A program made the position numbers and the translations under genes. The notes below the pieces were generated by a model. It saw only the letters and a program-made list of their open reading frames with translations, did no database searches and was not told the DNA's origin. From NCBI GenBank assembly GCA_035041965.1, contig JAPYMA010000483.1:1-64000 (forward strand): DNA of 64,000 bases, read 5' to 3'. Shown piece by piece: positions 1-12,700 of the stretch. The stretch is from Anisakis pegreffii. Taxonomy: Eukaryota > Nematoda > Chromadorea > Rhabditida > Anisakidae. The first letter of the stretch is position 1; each line of letters opens with the position of its first letter.

Positions 1-118
1 AATATGTACTTCGTTCAGTTACGTATTACTAATTTTTGTGAACAGTGAGAATGAATCATCTCGTGCCAGGGTCCAATTACACTGAATTCAAATAGTTGTA
101 TTAAATAATTATGCACTA

Positions 119-3100
119 TTAGTCACAAACTTTTTGAAGAACTGAAATTGCATCATTGAGAAGAATTCTCTGACGATAACGACTCAATAAAGCATCGTTG
201 CCTTCTTCAGGACATATCTCGCTGATATGTTCCTTTATGACATCCAGCTTCAAATATTAATCACATGTCATGTTGTTTGAAAACTTTGAATTCAGGAACA
301 CTACATGTAAATATCCAGAAATTCATAAAGAAAACCTGATTAAGGTGTGAAAAATACAAATGGTGTTCAAAGTAAGACAATGAGCATTAAGTTCAGACTT
401 CAACCGCAACATACTTCGAACAAGATGTTGTACTGAGCGAAAATAAATTTGAAAAACTGTTTGATAATGAATACCAAAGAATAAAAAAAAGCGAAAGCAT
501 ATTAATTACCAGCTGATCAATACCACTCGTATTGAGGCACGACGTTAAAACGACTTTCCATTTCAGTGATAATAAATACGACTGCTCGAACGTTTGTTTA
601 ATAAGATCAGCCTTATTACACGCTACGACAATGTTCGATTTGTCTTCACAATGACAACGTTTTAATAGTTCATTTACTTCAGTTGTGATATTCGCATTTT
701 TACTTCCATCAATCACTGCTAACAATAAGTGTGCTTGCTTAGCTCTAAATATCCATAAATAATCTCGTTTTTCATTAGATATTGAATTTAGAGCAAAAAC
801 TTGTAGAGGTCACATTGATATGGCTACAGCAAACAATTATTTCATTGAACAAATTACCTTGCAATTGTGCGAGAAATACCTTCCGCCTCAAGAAAATCTT
901 GAGCAATGCGTATACCAGCCGTATCGGTAAAAATTACTGGCACAGAAGATAACTCAATGCGGGTTTCTAGTGCATCTCTTGTTGTACCTTCAACATCCGA
1001 AACTATTGCCACGTCTCGTTCTGCTGCAATGCAATTCTCAAATGAACACTTATCATTGACCTAGTTATTGTACTTTGAGGCGATGCATTAAAAAACGAAC
1101 GAGAAATCAAATTATCGAACCAATTCTGTTGAGAAGACTGCTTTTGCCAACGTTCGTTTTGCCCAACATAACAACATTGATGCCATCCGTTATCAGTGAG
1201 CCCCTCTGAGCACGACGATTGATTGTCTGAAGTTGAGAAATGATATCTCTCAGATGTGAGCGGAATAAATCCCAGTCGAAGGTCACATCATCCGCAAAAT
1301 CGATCCCTGCCTCTAACGAACAAATCAACTCTATCAATGAAGTTCGCACATCTGGCATCACCGAACCTTCAATAACGATATGATATTACAAATATCTTTG
1401 AGCATCAATATTTCAACACATTTTGCAAAAAGTCACCTTAATGAATGTCACTCCTTGAACTTTTTACAGTGGTGAAACGAACACAGTGCACTTGGGCGAG
1501 CGCTTTCAAATCAGGCATTTTTTAAAATCATTACTACGATAGGGCAATGTTCTTTAAAAAAAACATCATAACTCGTTCTTCATCATAAACTGCTCTGAGA
1601 TGTTCGATGGCATACAAAGTGATCATTCGAAATACTATAAATGCAGCGGAAGCTTGGTTCATGAACACAAACTTTACGATTGGCAGTAATTTGATTCGGA
1701 TTACCAATATTTTCTTTCGAAAATAGGAAATTTTTCATTATGTTAACAATCAAAATAAGGGGACTCAAGATAGCACCTTGACTGTTCTTAGCGATCTTCT
1801 TCGGCTCACTAAATAGCATTCATCAAGCATCTCAACCAGTTTTAACGTTCGACGCAAAGTTTTTCCTAATTTTCGCTAGTGGAAGTGTTACTGTTCTAAT
1901 GTAACAGGAGAAAAACTGCGGTCGTAAAAGGTCACCTAAGATCACTGGAAAGACAGAATTTGAAGCTCCTGTCACCTCTGCGAAACTCGTTTCATTTGTA
2001 ACGAACCCGAAGTTCGAACTGGTTAACAATCAGAAAGAACTTCGGTAATCACGATAAGGTTCTGGTGAAAAATTTTCAAAGATATCGAAAGCTGATTATG
2101 AGACATTCTCGCTGAGCACTTTTTCGAAATCTACTAAAGAAGACACTCTGTTACGCATAGAAGAACCATGTCGGCTGGAAAGAATTAATCCGTTCTTCAT
2201 TAAATAGTGCGGAAAACTATTGTTCAATTTACAAAAAGTTGCAACTTCCACTGCATAACTGTATCTTCAACGAAGCAAGAACCGATTTGAGTGGAATGAA
2301 GAGCGAGTGCTCGTTGACGTTGTGTTTCAGCGGAGAGTAAATATGACAACGACAGCACATCATCAAGAGTTAGCTTCGAGTTGAAGAATGCACTGTAATT
2401 AGTATCAAAAATGAAGGTGACTTTGACGAGTGCGATTCAACCACTAACTCATCTTCATTATTATCAATTCCAGTAACTAGTGTGAAGCGGAACGTACTTG
2501 ATTTAAGGCAGTCATATGAAAGAAATCCTTTCGCCGAATCAGGAACAAACAAATATAAGGAGATAATTCGAAAATAGGAACATTGATCAATTAGTCGTAT
2601 ATAACTGCTATTTGCAAGTTCCAAACACAAATTTATACTGGGTGCGATCAGTTGTACGACAATTATCATATGAATTGCCAGCGAACCGTTTCGTGAACTC
2701 GCCAGCCTTCGCTGCTTGAACATTGTCGATACAACTCAACGTGTCGCATACACAATTCACTACCGCTCGACTGCCATGTACGTAGATCTCTGCCGTATCT
2801 TCACCAGTAAACGTGGATGGACCTTAATATTATAACCATAACTAAATCTTATTCCGAATAAATAAGATACTCGTGGTGAAATTGATTTTAACAGAATTTC
2901 AAAAATAGCAAGAGTTGCCACGATACCAAAATTGTTTGGATATGCATTAAAATAACTTTTTAAAGGATTAATGAATGCAAAATTGCTTCGCGTTCGAATT
3001 TTTTTTCAGTGGAAGTTCAGTCGGTTGAATTTATCAGGAAAATCAGCACTGATACCCAAATGTTGAAAGCACTAAATAACCAGATGGGAAATGAACCGTT

Positions 3101-4583
3101 TTTTAACAGTTCTTTGATGGCATAAAAGAACTATTATTATGGCTGGTTGTGGTGATTATTACCACTCGACTGCTGATCGAGGTCATGGAATGTTGTTAAG
3201 TGACCACAAATGATTGACTTAGAAAGTAGAAACCTGGTAGAAAGACAGCCATCGCGCGGTCGATTAACGCACCGTTCGAATCATGCAACCGCGAATAAAA
3301 CAACTGACGAGCTTTAAATTTGTCACGTTTTGTCAGCCGTTGCAAGCAGTGCTCACTCTTTTCACCTCAACAACTTTCGCTTTGAACGTTGAACAAGTCG
3401 TAGAACTTTTTTTGAACCAATTTTTGGTGGTCAATTGGAAAAATTGAACAGAGCATCAAAATTTGGATTTTCGAGCAATCAATCAATCACCTGGGCAGAG
3501 AAAAAGTGAGTATTTGCATGGATGACAACAAAGTTGACATGAATATGAACTAAATTCAGTTGGTTTTTTGAAGGAAAAAAATAACAGCTGCAACTCGAAG
3601 TAATGAAATGAAATGAAATCGATTCGAAACAGAAGGTGATTAACCCACTGATGTTAGCTGGCACCTAATCCTAGATAAAATTGAATGAAACTTAAATGTA
3701 TCTGAATGAATATGCTTTGTCCCCTCAATCATTAAAATTAGTACAATAATCATATCAACGGACGAAAATAACCTGTCCTCTTAGAACGATATCATTGTGC
3801 AAATGATAATCATTGAAGAAATCAACACACGGCTTTACATAACAGCAAAAACTCAGCGATATGCAACTCTCCCATGTTTATGAATAGTTCTATTCAATAG
3901 GGAGGATCTATTAAGAGGCTATTCAAGGGAATATGATTTATTATCCCCTTGTTCCGGTACCACTGATCACTAACTTTGCTCATGTCTTCACCCATCCAAG
4001 GTGCACATCCTATAGGTACCAATTGACATTTCACACATCTACCGAGTGTCCTCATACTGGGACAACTTTTTTTTAATGTCAAAGAATGCATATATGTATG
4101 AGAATCATTGCAAAATAGTTGTTTCAATATTTAAATAATACATAGGTATCAACTTAGACTAATGAAATGCCCATTATGAGCAAAAAAACTAGGCTTTATA
4201 AGAACTGAAATCAACTTGGAATTGCTCATGTTCATCTATCTATTTCACTTAATTGTCAATTAATTAGTGAAACTAATAATAAGCATTAAACTAAGAAATA
4301 ACATTGGTATGAGTACCACAAAAATGTTCATAAGTATCCTATGAATCATTTCCCATAAGAGGACAGCCGGCATAAATGGCGTAAGTAAACCCACAACGTA
4401 CTGATGCAGTAATCACAAGATTCGCTATTAGTCGAATCACTCACCAGAGATACGAATCACAGCTATTGCTGAAGGTAATGAACCTGAACTCAACGCGAAA
4501 ATTGTACTTGCATACATACAACGATAATAACATAGTAATGAGGGACGACAGCAACCGCGATAAAATTGTTTAAAAATCAACAT
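119..4583 (-). CDS. GTPBP3: GTPBP3/MnmE-family mitochondrial tRNA-modification GTPase, C-terminus probably incomplete
   Basis: Eight exons join in phase: 4445-4583, 3234-3365, 2687-2822, 2283-2392, 1121-1366, 858-1023, 510-744 and 119-247, giving 430 codons. The family works with MTO1/GidA to add taurinomethyl or carboxymethylaminomethyl groups to U34 of mitochondrial tRNAs. Seen: an N-terminal stretch rich in Arg, Cys and Tyr without acidic residues (about 1-26, presequence-like), then the folate-binding domain with [20 protein letters not shown] and GEFTKRAFFNSK, then the G domain with P-loop GKTNVGKSS (about 241), GTTRD (267), DTAG (288) and NKAD (353). The ATG at 4583 was chosen because the frame stays open into IFALSSG and gives the presequence. 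The reading stops at 119 without the family's C-terminal Cys-x-Gly-Lys end, so either the last exons lie beyond the left edge or the protein is short. Family identity is firm; the 3' end is not. Confidence 0.9.
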
Positions 4584-7296
4584 TGCCAAATGCCTGAAAT
4601 GAACTTATTTGAAGTTGACAGCTTACGTTCATGGATGCGAATGTATGCGTTTGACGAAATACAAGAAGTCATCCTCTCGTTTAACAACGGTCTAATGTGA
4701 AGTGTGAATCAAATAACTTGCTGTCATTTCTTGCATGGAAAGGTTGTAAGTGGAAAACAGTTGGTAACATAAATGCATGTGAATATGGTCCTCGTCCTAC
4801 AGTTCAGGTAACGTGCATGCACATCTCAAAAATCACTACGATAACATTTTTGCCATTCGATCACGTCTTTATTCGAATGGATCTGAGAACAGAAAGTTCC
4901 TGAGACGAAGAGACAGCCTGCATTTCAGGATGGAAAAATCCATACACTTACTTCAAATCCACACACTTACTTCAAGTAGCACAAAAAATTTAACGGATGG
5001 ATAGCAAGGTCGATCCAATTAGATTGAGGAAACACATTTTCTAAATATATTTATACGATTTATCTCCAAAACTTTAAATGCATATACACATATACACGCA
5101 ACAATCGCACCAGTATAACAATAATGTTAAAATCCAACATCATTCATACATTATATGTACATATACAGAATTTTAATTATCTGGAATCATATTTATCGAA
5201 TCAACTTAGATTGATTGAATAATATCACATAGTTGCTTACTAGTTGAACGATGAATGATTGAATAACAACGATATGGGTTAGAATGAAACATTAATCAGT
5301 AAATTAACATTAAGTCTGCAGAGTTATTCATGAAAAGACGACCGTTCAATGAAACCTTGAACTGAAGTTTAAAGAGTGTATTACGATGAGAGGAGACAAT
5401 TTAATTTGTGTTTCCATTCAGAACAACGCACCAATGAACCAATGAACCCAACTCAAGACAAAATAACGCAAAACTTAAAATAAATGTGGTGCGAACAAAT
5501 GATTGCAAATGCTGCTCAAAACGAAAAATCCACCATTAAATTATCTCATAATGAAAGAAGCATATATCCTGAATGCCTTAAGCAACCAAGGAAACTTTCA
5601 TATCTGAGAAAATAACTTTCAAATGAGTTCCTAATCGGAGAATGTTTGAATTCAAAGCTATTAAACATCGATCGCAATCGTATTTACAACTCTAAAACTC
5701 TTTGAATATTTATCGAGTATCGGAATATTCGATTTGGGCACACTTGTAAACCACTTACATTCACTGCCTTCACACTCATCACTATCCACATACTGGATAA
5801 TACTTCAGCTTATTTCACGCACAACATTTACTATTAGCACGCTTTACCGGATGACATAAAATTCAAATTATTAATTAAAGAGACAAAATGGTGTCTGTAG
5901 TCATTCGATTAATGAATTACCCGATACTTCTTCAAATACACAATCACAATCGATAATAGCATTCGAGAAGAAAGGCAAATTAAGAAAGCACCGAGAAGAA
6001 TTAATGTTCAGTTTCTTACTGATGCATCTATGCAAAACAATGTTAGCAAAATCCCATTTTTCAATCCCGGATGGGAAAACGATCATAAACAGAAGAAAAA
6101 AGAACGGTGATGAAACGAGAATGATGATGCTACAATTTTTTGTGAAAAAAGAGGAATCTGAGATGGTGTTAATATGTAACTATGTCTCTGTCTATTCCTC
6201 TCGGATGGTAAACAAATAATATTGCTGATTATGAATGAACTGGGAATGACTGATGTGTGATTCGCGAGGAACACCTTACAAAAATTATGTGAAATGCCGC
6301 ATTTTATCAAAACTTGAATTCTGAAATTTATGGGGGAATAAATACCGGAATCAGGACAGAAATTGAAAAGACAGGATGCTGAGATCCCCTACAAACACTA
6401 ATGAAAAGGCAGTCATTGACTCACGATTAGGCTGAGTACCAAAGAGATGTAGGCAACAATACTAAAAATAATAAAAATTGCAAGCATTAGACTTCGGGTT
6501 CTATACTTACAGAGTACACAGACAATTTAAAGAACATCGCTACAATGTACACTGCTTCAAGATGTGTGCAAGAATAATCGTAATTTACAACTAATTTCTT
6601 CTAACGCGCAATAATATCAAGTTTCAACATAACTCTCTTCCTCACCTACAAAAGAAAAATCGATCAAAATTTGGTCCTCAAAGTGTTTCAGCGAGTTCGA
6701 CTGTTTGAATCCAAATTAAAGTCAATTAGATGGTGACCGGAAACAGTAATCAGAGATAAAAGTATTACTCGCAAAAAGTCCAGAATATTCCGAAAATTTG
6801 GCGTCCAAAAACATCCTGGCTCTACATCACAGTGCAGAGTACGAATTATTGTTAGTTTTCAGTTTGCGATGGTAAGTTCTAAGCGTCATAGTGTCTACAA
6901 AAAAGCAATGAATTCGATGACCGTTGATCTTTGAATTTCAACAAATATAAGTGAAATCCATCAATTTCAACAAATAAGTACAATCCATACATCACAGTAC
7001 GGATTACAAAAAACAAGCATACAAATGAGTACGCAAAGAAAGATAGTGTTGCGTTGAATTTTTGCCACTGATGATAAATGGCGAGTGATGCTCTTAGAGA
7101 AATATCATAACCTCACTAAACAACGTCACCAATCTCTGAATTTATGGTTTAATGTAACATTCGCACAAAAATTCCAAATATTCATAGACATTGTGTATTC
7201 AAAGACTGCTCAAAATGATAGATAAAAAAAGATAACATATATCTGTAAATGTGCCACAACGGACGATTGCGCAAATTTCAAGATTAAAAAGAAGAG
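4584..7296. other. Intergenic, nothing recognised
   Basis: AT-rich sequence between the start of the GTPBP3 gene and the stop of the SOCS gene. Only short open frames occur, without family motifs. A 13-base unit, acacttacttcaa, occurs twice at 4944-4956 and 4963-4975. The stretch probably holds the GTPBP3 promoter at its left end and the SOCS 3' UTR at its right end, but no promoter or polyadenylation element could be assigned with confidence. Confidence 0.5.
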
Positions 7297-8073
7297 CTAG
7301 CAAGGAGGGACCAAATATTTTGGATCATGGATGTAACGTAAAAGTTTTGACGGTAAAGATAGCTTGAGAAGAGAAGAAAATGAAATGGAATGTCGAATTA
7401 CAACACGACACAAATAGGTGAGAGGTGGTAACAGATGATGGCGATGTAACGCTTTATTTAGAGTCATTGTTTGCGTTGCTGCTCGATCACCTTTCTGATG
7501 CATCAGAAGACATACACCACGTTCATCACATCCTTCTAACGTCTCTACAAATGCCATCAACGATTCTGACCTTACCAACGAGTTTGGACCTAAAAGAAAT
7601 CAATTAATCACGTCTTATTGATCATTTTTGTTCAGCTTTTGTAAGATCGATTATTCAACTCTTTCAGATCTGAACCTTTCCATCATATACATGAAATGAA
7701 ATTTTGCATTCATTTTTCGTATTGCATTGGATTCGAGCTAATCCTTCTGAGGGATGCAAGAAATAAAGGCACAAGTGTTGAGTGATATAAGAATGGAATA
7801 CGTTATTTACCCACTCATTCGATCACTCATTTAACGAAGTATAATTCTGAGTTCATAATGTAAGAAAAGAACGAAAAACAGCTTACCGCCAAGACAGAAT
7901 TTGCCACCGTGCTGAGGGAGACGTGTATGATGTACGGAATCGGTGGTTTTGTATGAAATGGTAAAGATGTAACGATCGCTAGCAGAATCACGAATCAAAT
8001 ATGTGCCTAACGGATATGTCATCAATACTTTCTCCGCTTCCAACCATGACATGTTACCCCAATACCATGAGCA
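7297..8073 (-). CDS. Suppressor of cytokine signalling (SOCS) family protein, C-terminal exons (partial)
   Basis: Two exons are supported: 7887-8073 and 7297-7589, joined G|GT in phase. The first starts after ttgcag with CSWYWGNMSWLEAEK, the opening of a SOCS-type SH2 domain. GTYLIRDSASDRYIF carries the phosphotyrosine-binding Arg of the FLVRDS motif, followed by HHTR and FCLGG. The second exon ends with a SOCS box: BC-box LTYLCRVVI and a Cul-box-like LSLPSKLLRYI, stop at 7297. The family captures phosphotyrosine proteins through SH2 and recruits Elongin B/C-Cullin 5 ubiquitin ligase to them. The WYWG start and HHTR resemble the SOCS4-7 group more than CISH/SOCS1-3, but the subtype was not resolved. 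A possible 30-base upstream exon (about 8125-8154, in frame, donor gtagct) would give RRK before CSWYWG; the remaining 5' exons were not found. About 159 residues are covered. Confidence 0.88.
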
Positions 8074-9721
8074 CTGCAATAAGTGACCTATTGCTCAGTG
8101 ATGTATCAATGTAACCAGCTACCTTTCGTCTAAGCGACAGTCTTGCCTCGCTCTACCACATTTTGCATACCAATTCATCAAGTAAATAAGACGTTTCTTA
8201 CTATGAATAGTTGCATAGTGACGAACATTTATAAGACGAAAAAAAACTCATAATCGGCATGAATGACTCCTCGAAAGATTTCACCTTTTACACCGAAAGT
8301 ATTCCCTCATAAAATAACGTGCAAGTGTCGAAAGTCACCACCCAAACTTTTCAGAAAGCAATGCAAACTGAACCTGCCGTATCACTTGCATTGAATCGGT
8401 AAAAGATGACATTGGTGCTCGTTGAATTGCTGCCGGACGCTGTTTTCTTGCCTCATTGTCGTTTTCAATAACCGACTGCATGCACACTTATCCAATTCAA
8501 TTTTCTTCAATCATACCCTAATGTTAACAAAAAAAAACTTCACCCCATTAGATCGAATACAGTCTAGAGAAACACTCAACATTCTTTCATTATCTTCAGT
8601 CTATGCATGAATTTCGTTAGCTTCTTCGAACCCAACGATGCTGATTGAATCATTTCCCAACCATCGCCCCAGAACGTTCAGAGTCAAAACCGTCAAAAAC
8701 TGATAAATTTTCACAAAAATATAAGTAGATAATAATCGATGTATGAATAACATCCTTCGTGAAATGAAAAACAAATAGCGAAATGTTTATAAACAATAAT
8801 TTAGTTAGAATTAACCACATTCTCTGTACAGCAGCAACACCGCACGAAAGTATATAAAGAAGGGAACAGATATGAATTACGATGAAATCCGTTATTTGAA
8901 CGATGCGTTTAAATTCACTTATAAAAGCGAACATAGAGTTAAGATTTCGCGATTTATTATAAGTTTCCTATTGAGTAACCACCTATTTTACAATTGCTGA
9001 TCATAATTCACACCTTAATTTATTGACTCTGGAGAATGATCTGACAATAAGAACCAATTATGCAACATTCTTTAAATGGAGCTTACACAAGTCAAAAAAA
9101 ATTCTAAAATACATTAAGTGAAATAACTGCAGACAAGTGAATTTTGAACAATTGAATGAATCTGTGTTTCAAATGCTTTGGATCATAATCATACCGACAG
9201 AAATAAAGAGGAACCTTTTTTAGGAATTGGAAACTCGCTGAAACTGACGCAAAAAAACTGAAATACTTCGCGTTGAGTATAGGAAGTATATTTCAGTATA
9301 ACACGTAGGAAAGAGACAACTACACAGGGAATGAAACGAGATTAATGGGAAAATCGTGAGGGAATTGCTGTAACCGATTGATTCAATGGAACAATTCATA
9401 ATACATGATCAATAGATAACAATATCACTTCCCTACCGTCAATCGATCAGCTGTCATTTCTGATAACAAAAATAATCAACTTCAACACCAGCAAATTTAT
9501 CGAAGTCATACCTACCACGCAATCTACCTGAAATTTCCCCGACTTGCCAACCAATTCTGAAAAAAATCGCTTTCCCCCTCCCCCCACCAGCTCAAAACTT
9601 ATATTTGCAACGGAAGAGAGTAGTAAATTAAACAAAATCACATTACACGGCGGGGGCTTGAATGAAAGGCATACAATTAACAAGATGATATAAAATAGTT
9701 TTTGAATGAACAGATTAAAAC
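8074..9721. other. Gap between SOCS and MED23; unresolved 5' SOCS exons possible
   Basis: A SOCS protein must have more N-terminal sequence than is seen in 7297-8073, so some exons and the promoter probably lie here or in the adjoining MED23 3' flank. No open frame in the stretch shows a recognisable domain. The open frame at 9447-9683 on the minus strand is low-complexity and was not accepted as a gene. Confidence 0.4.
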
Positions 9722-12700
9722 TTAAAGCCCAAAGCTGATCGTAGCACTTAATTTGTGAGGTGGTATTTCATTAGCGAGTTGAGTATGAGAGATATACTTC
9801 AATTTAACACGCATTGATGGTGATAAGCGCTGAATGGCTTGTTCAGCCTCATTCTTAACGAAGTCACCAACATACATATATTTCATATGATAAAGTAAGT
9901 CACAAATCGCATCTTCGTATTTCAAAACGCCGACGCGTTCGTTCACTTTGACCGTCATTTTGTAGACGTCGACTGCCAGCTGCAACAGATCGTTTTCGAT
10001 TCCTTTATGACACTTATTAAGAATAAGCTCTTGGTTACGAGATTATCGTTTTGAATCTATTCAAAGCCGACGAATGGATTTTGTAGGTGATACAGGTAAG
10101 TAAACGAAATGAGTGTAGTATAAAAGACTAACATCTTGAATTTGTTTGCTTCTTTCTTTCATGTCATAAAATCGTTGCAAAATAGGCACAACAAGACGCA
10201 ATACAAAAATTAGTTGCGCTTCAGTGACCAATTTCGGCGCTAATTTATCGCGAACGAATTCGGGTAAAGCTGCCAAAGAACTCTGAAAATGAACCAATTG
10301 CTTTTTCATTATCATCAATCACCCGTCAGAAATTTCCAGTTCTACACAAAATATTGAATGATCACCAAATAATTATCGTTCATCAGCTTCAATTCATTTT
10401 ATTCTCAGCGTCGCTCTCAAAAAGCACTGTAACATGGATCCCCCAATGTCAGTTTCAATTTTCGGGGCGATGACTGAGGTTTCCACTTACAGATGCTTGT
10501 TTATCAGCATCAGATGAACGATACTTTCACAAATCTGTCATGAGATTGAATTTGTTACGAGCTGTAGCGGTATGTCAGGTTGAAGAAGAAACCTGGATAA
10601 AAATCCATCTAATTGGATTCAGATATAAGTTACATAAAGGAATTTCCTCCGCTTAAATTTACCCACACATAAAATTCGTAATTTCTGTTGATTCCAATTA
10701 AGATAAAACAACGAAATAGTACCGTGTTGCAGTGTTGCAAATAAGCATGTCCTAGAGCAAGATTCGTTAACAACTGGTTCTCTGTAAGGAGAAAACATTC
10801 ACTCTCAAGACTTTCAAAACAAACAGACGGATCACCTGAAATATAGTTACAATGCAATATAAAAAATGATCATTTTGAACTGAATAATGCAATAAATACA
10901 TTCACTACATATGTAAATGAAATAATTATTGATGAACAAAATGAATGAAACTAATCATAACAAAAAGCTTAGAAAAATAATATTTGTGTGACATGTTATT
11001 ATACCTTGTGTTAACGCCTCGGAATCAAGAACTGAAACGATATGATCGTAGAAAATACGTTGAAAGGAGCTCGGTAATGCCGTCAAGATGAGTGCAACAG
11101 TATTTATGGTTGCATAACTGTAAATTGTTATTTATAATAATATCCACACGATACAATATTCAAATGAAATCACACTCATGATATGATTCAATCATTGATG
11201 TGAACTCATAAGGTATTGTACATGAAAACGTTTTTTGGCGAAGGATGTGAAGAATAAAAGAAAAGAAAAACTACTTCAGATCGATGACTTCGATAGAATG
11301 AGTCACAAGCGCGTATTAAGGCAAAACAAATGCAACTTCAATGTAAACGCTTGACGAAAATCTACAGAATTTCATTTTTCATGAGGGATAAAAGTAACAA
11401 GAACGAATGTGAGATACGGTTGATGAAGAGGTCGAATAAACACGAGATCAATTAGGGCTCGAGCCGTTACAGAAGGATCATGAGGCGACGCTAACAGTTC
11501 TATACATGCACCAGTGAGCGCTTGACCAGCCGGCGCCAATTCAGCAAATCGCCAATCCTGAAATCGCACTCCATATTTGAAGCAATTATTACTTTTATCT
11601 ACTAGCAAATGCCTGATATAGATGACAAAGCATTAAAAAATTGCTGACGTTATAAACGAACAATAAATGAAATACGAACTAATGCTCAAAACTGAGGGGT
11701 TATTTTGAAAAAAATGTAAAATGTATACCCTATATACAAATGGAGGCGGCTGATGAGGATAATGCGAAGCTTGTAAGATTCGATCGACTAACACTTGACA
11801 GAACTGTGATGGCAATGATAGCTGATGATTGTCTTGTATAAACGAAGGAGTTAGCAGCGCATATTTACCATCTCTGCAGCAATGAGTTATCATCAAATCA
11901 ATTATTCTATAGAGCGATCATTAGTTCATTGAGCACTGATCTAGTAAGCAACTATCAGTCAACAAACAAACCTTTCTTCTAGTTGACCGCATATCTCTGA
12001 AACAAACAAACGAGCCTTGGCTGTATGCGATAACGTGTTATCAAGACAATACAGAACGTTGTACATATATGCAGCTGGTTGCGCTAAAAAAAATCGTTTA
12101 TTTATCAAATAAATACAATTTCTAAACATATTTGGACGAATTGCGAGAGTAACCCGATGTGCCTCTCAAATCGTTAATTATTCGCCGATGAGACTCATGA
12201 AAATAGATGATTTCCAAAACTGATATCTTTATACGATATGTGTAATTTTGTTGCTAACAGAGGGACATAAACTTGTAATTGCTGATTAAACAATTAATAT
12301 TATTGCTGCCATGAATATTTTTAGTATTATTATCATTAACAATAACACTACTTGCAATATCACTATCTTAACATATGCTCCAGCATTCACACGCCTTCTA
12401 AAACATGACCTTTCCTTAATTAAAGATTTGAGTCAGTTACATATGTAAAATATCACCAAATGAACAGAAACAGTCAATCAGATGGATAAGTGAAATTGTT
12501 GTGAAAAACACCATTTTGCTTATTTACACCAAGAAAAGAAGAAAATAAGAATTGTTCTCTAAGAAACAATCCAGTTTGGCTGTTCGTTCCAGAAGGGATA
12601 AGAACCCGATTGAAACATTTAAATCGTCTCGGGTGTCCCCTGCAGAGTACGATAGCAGAACACGACTTATTACGAAACAATAATTGAAATCAACGATTAT

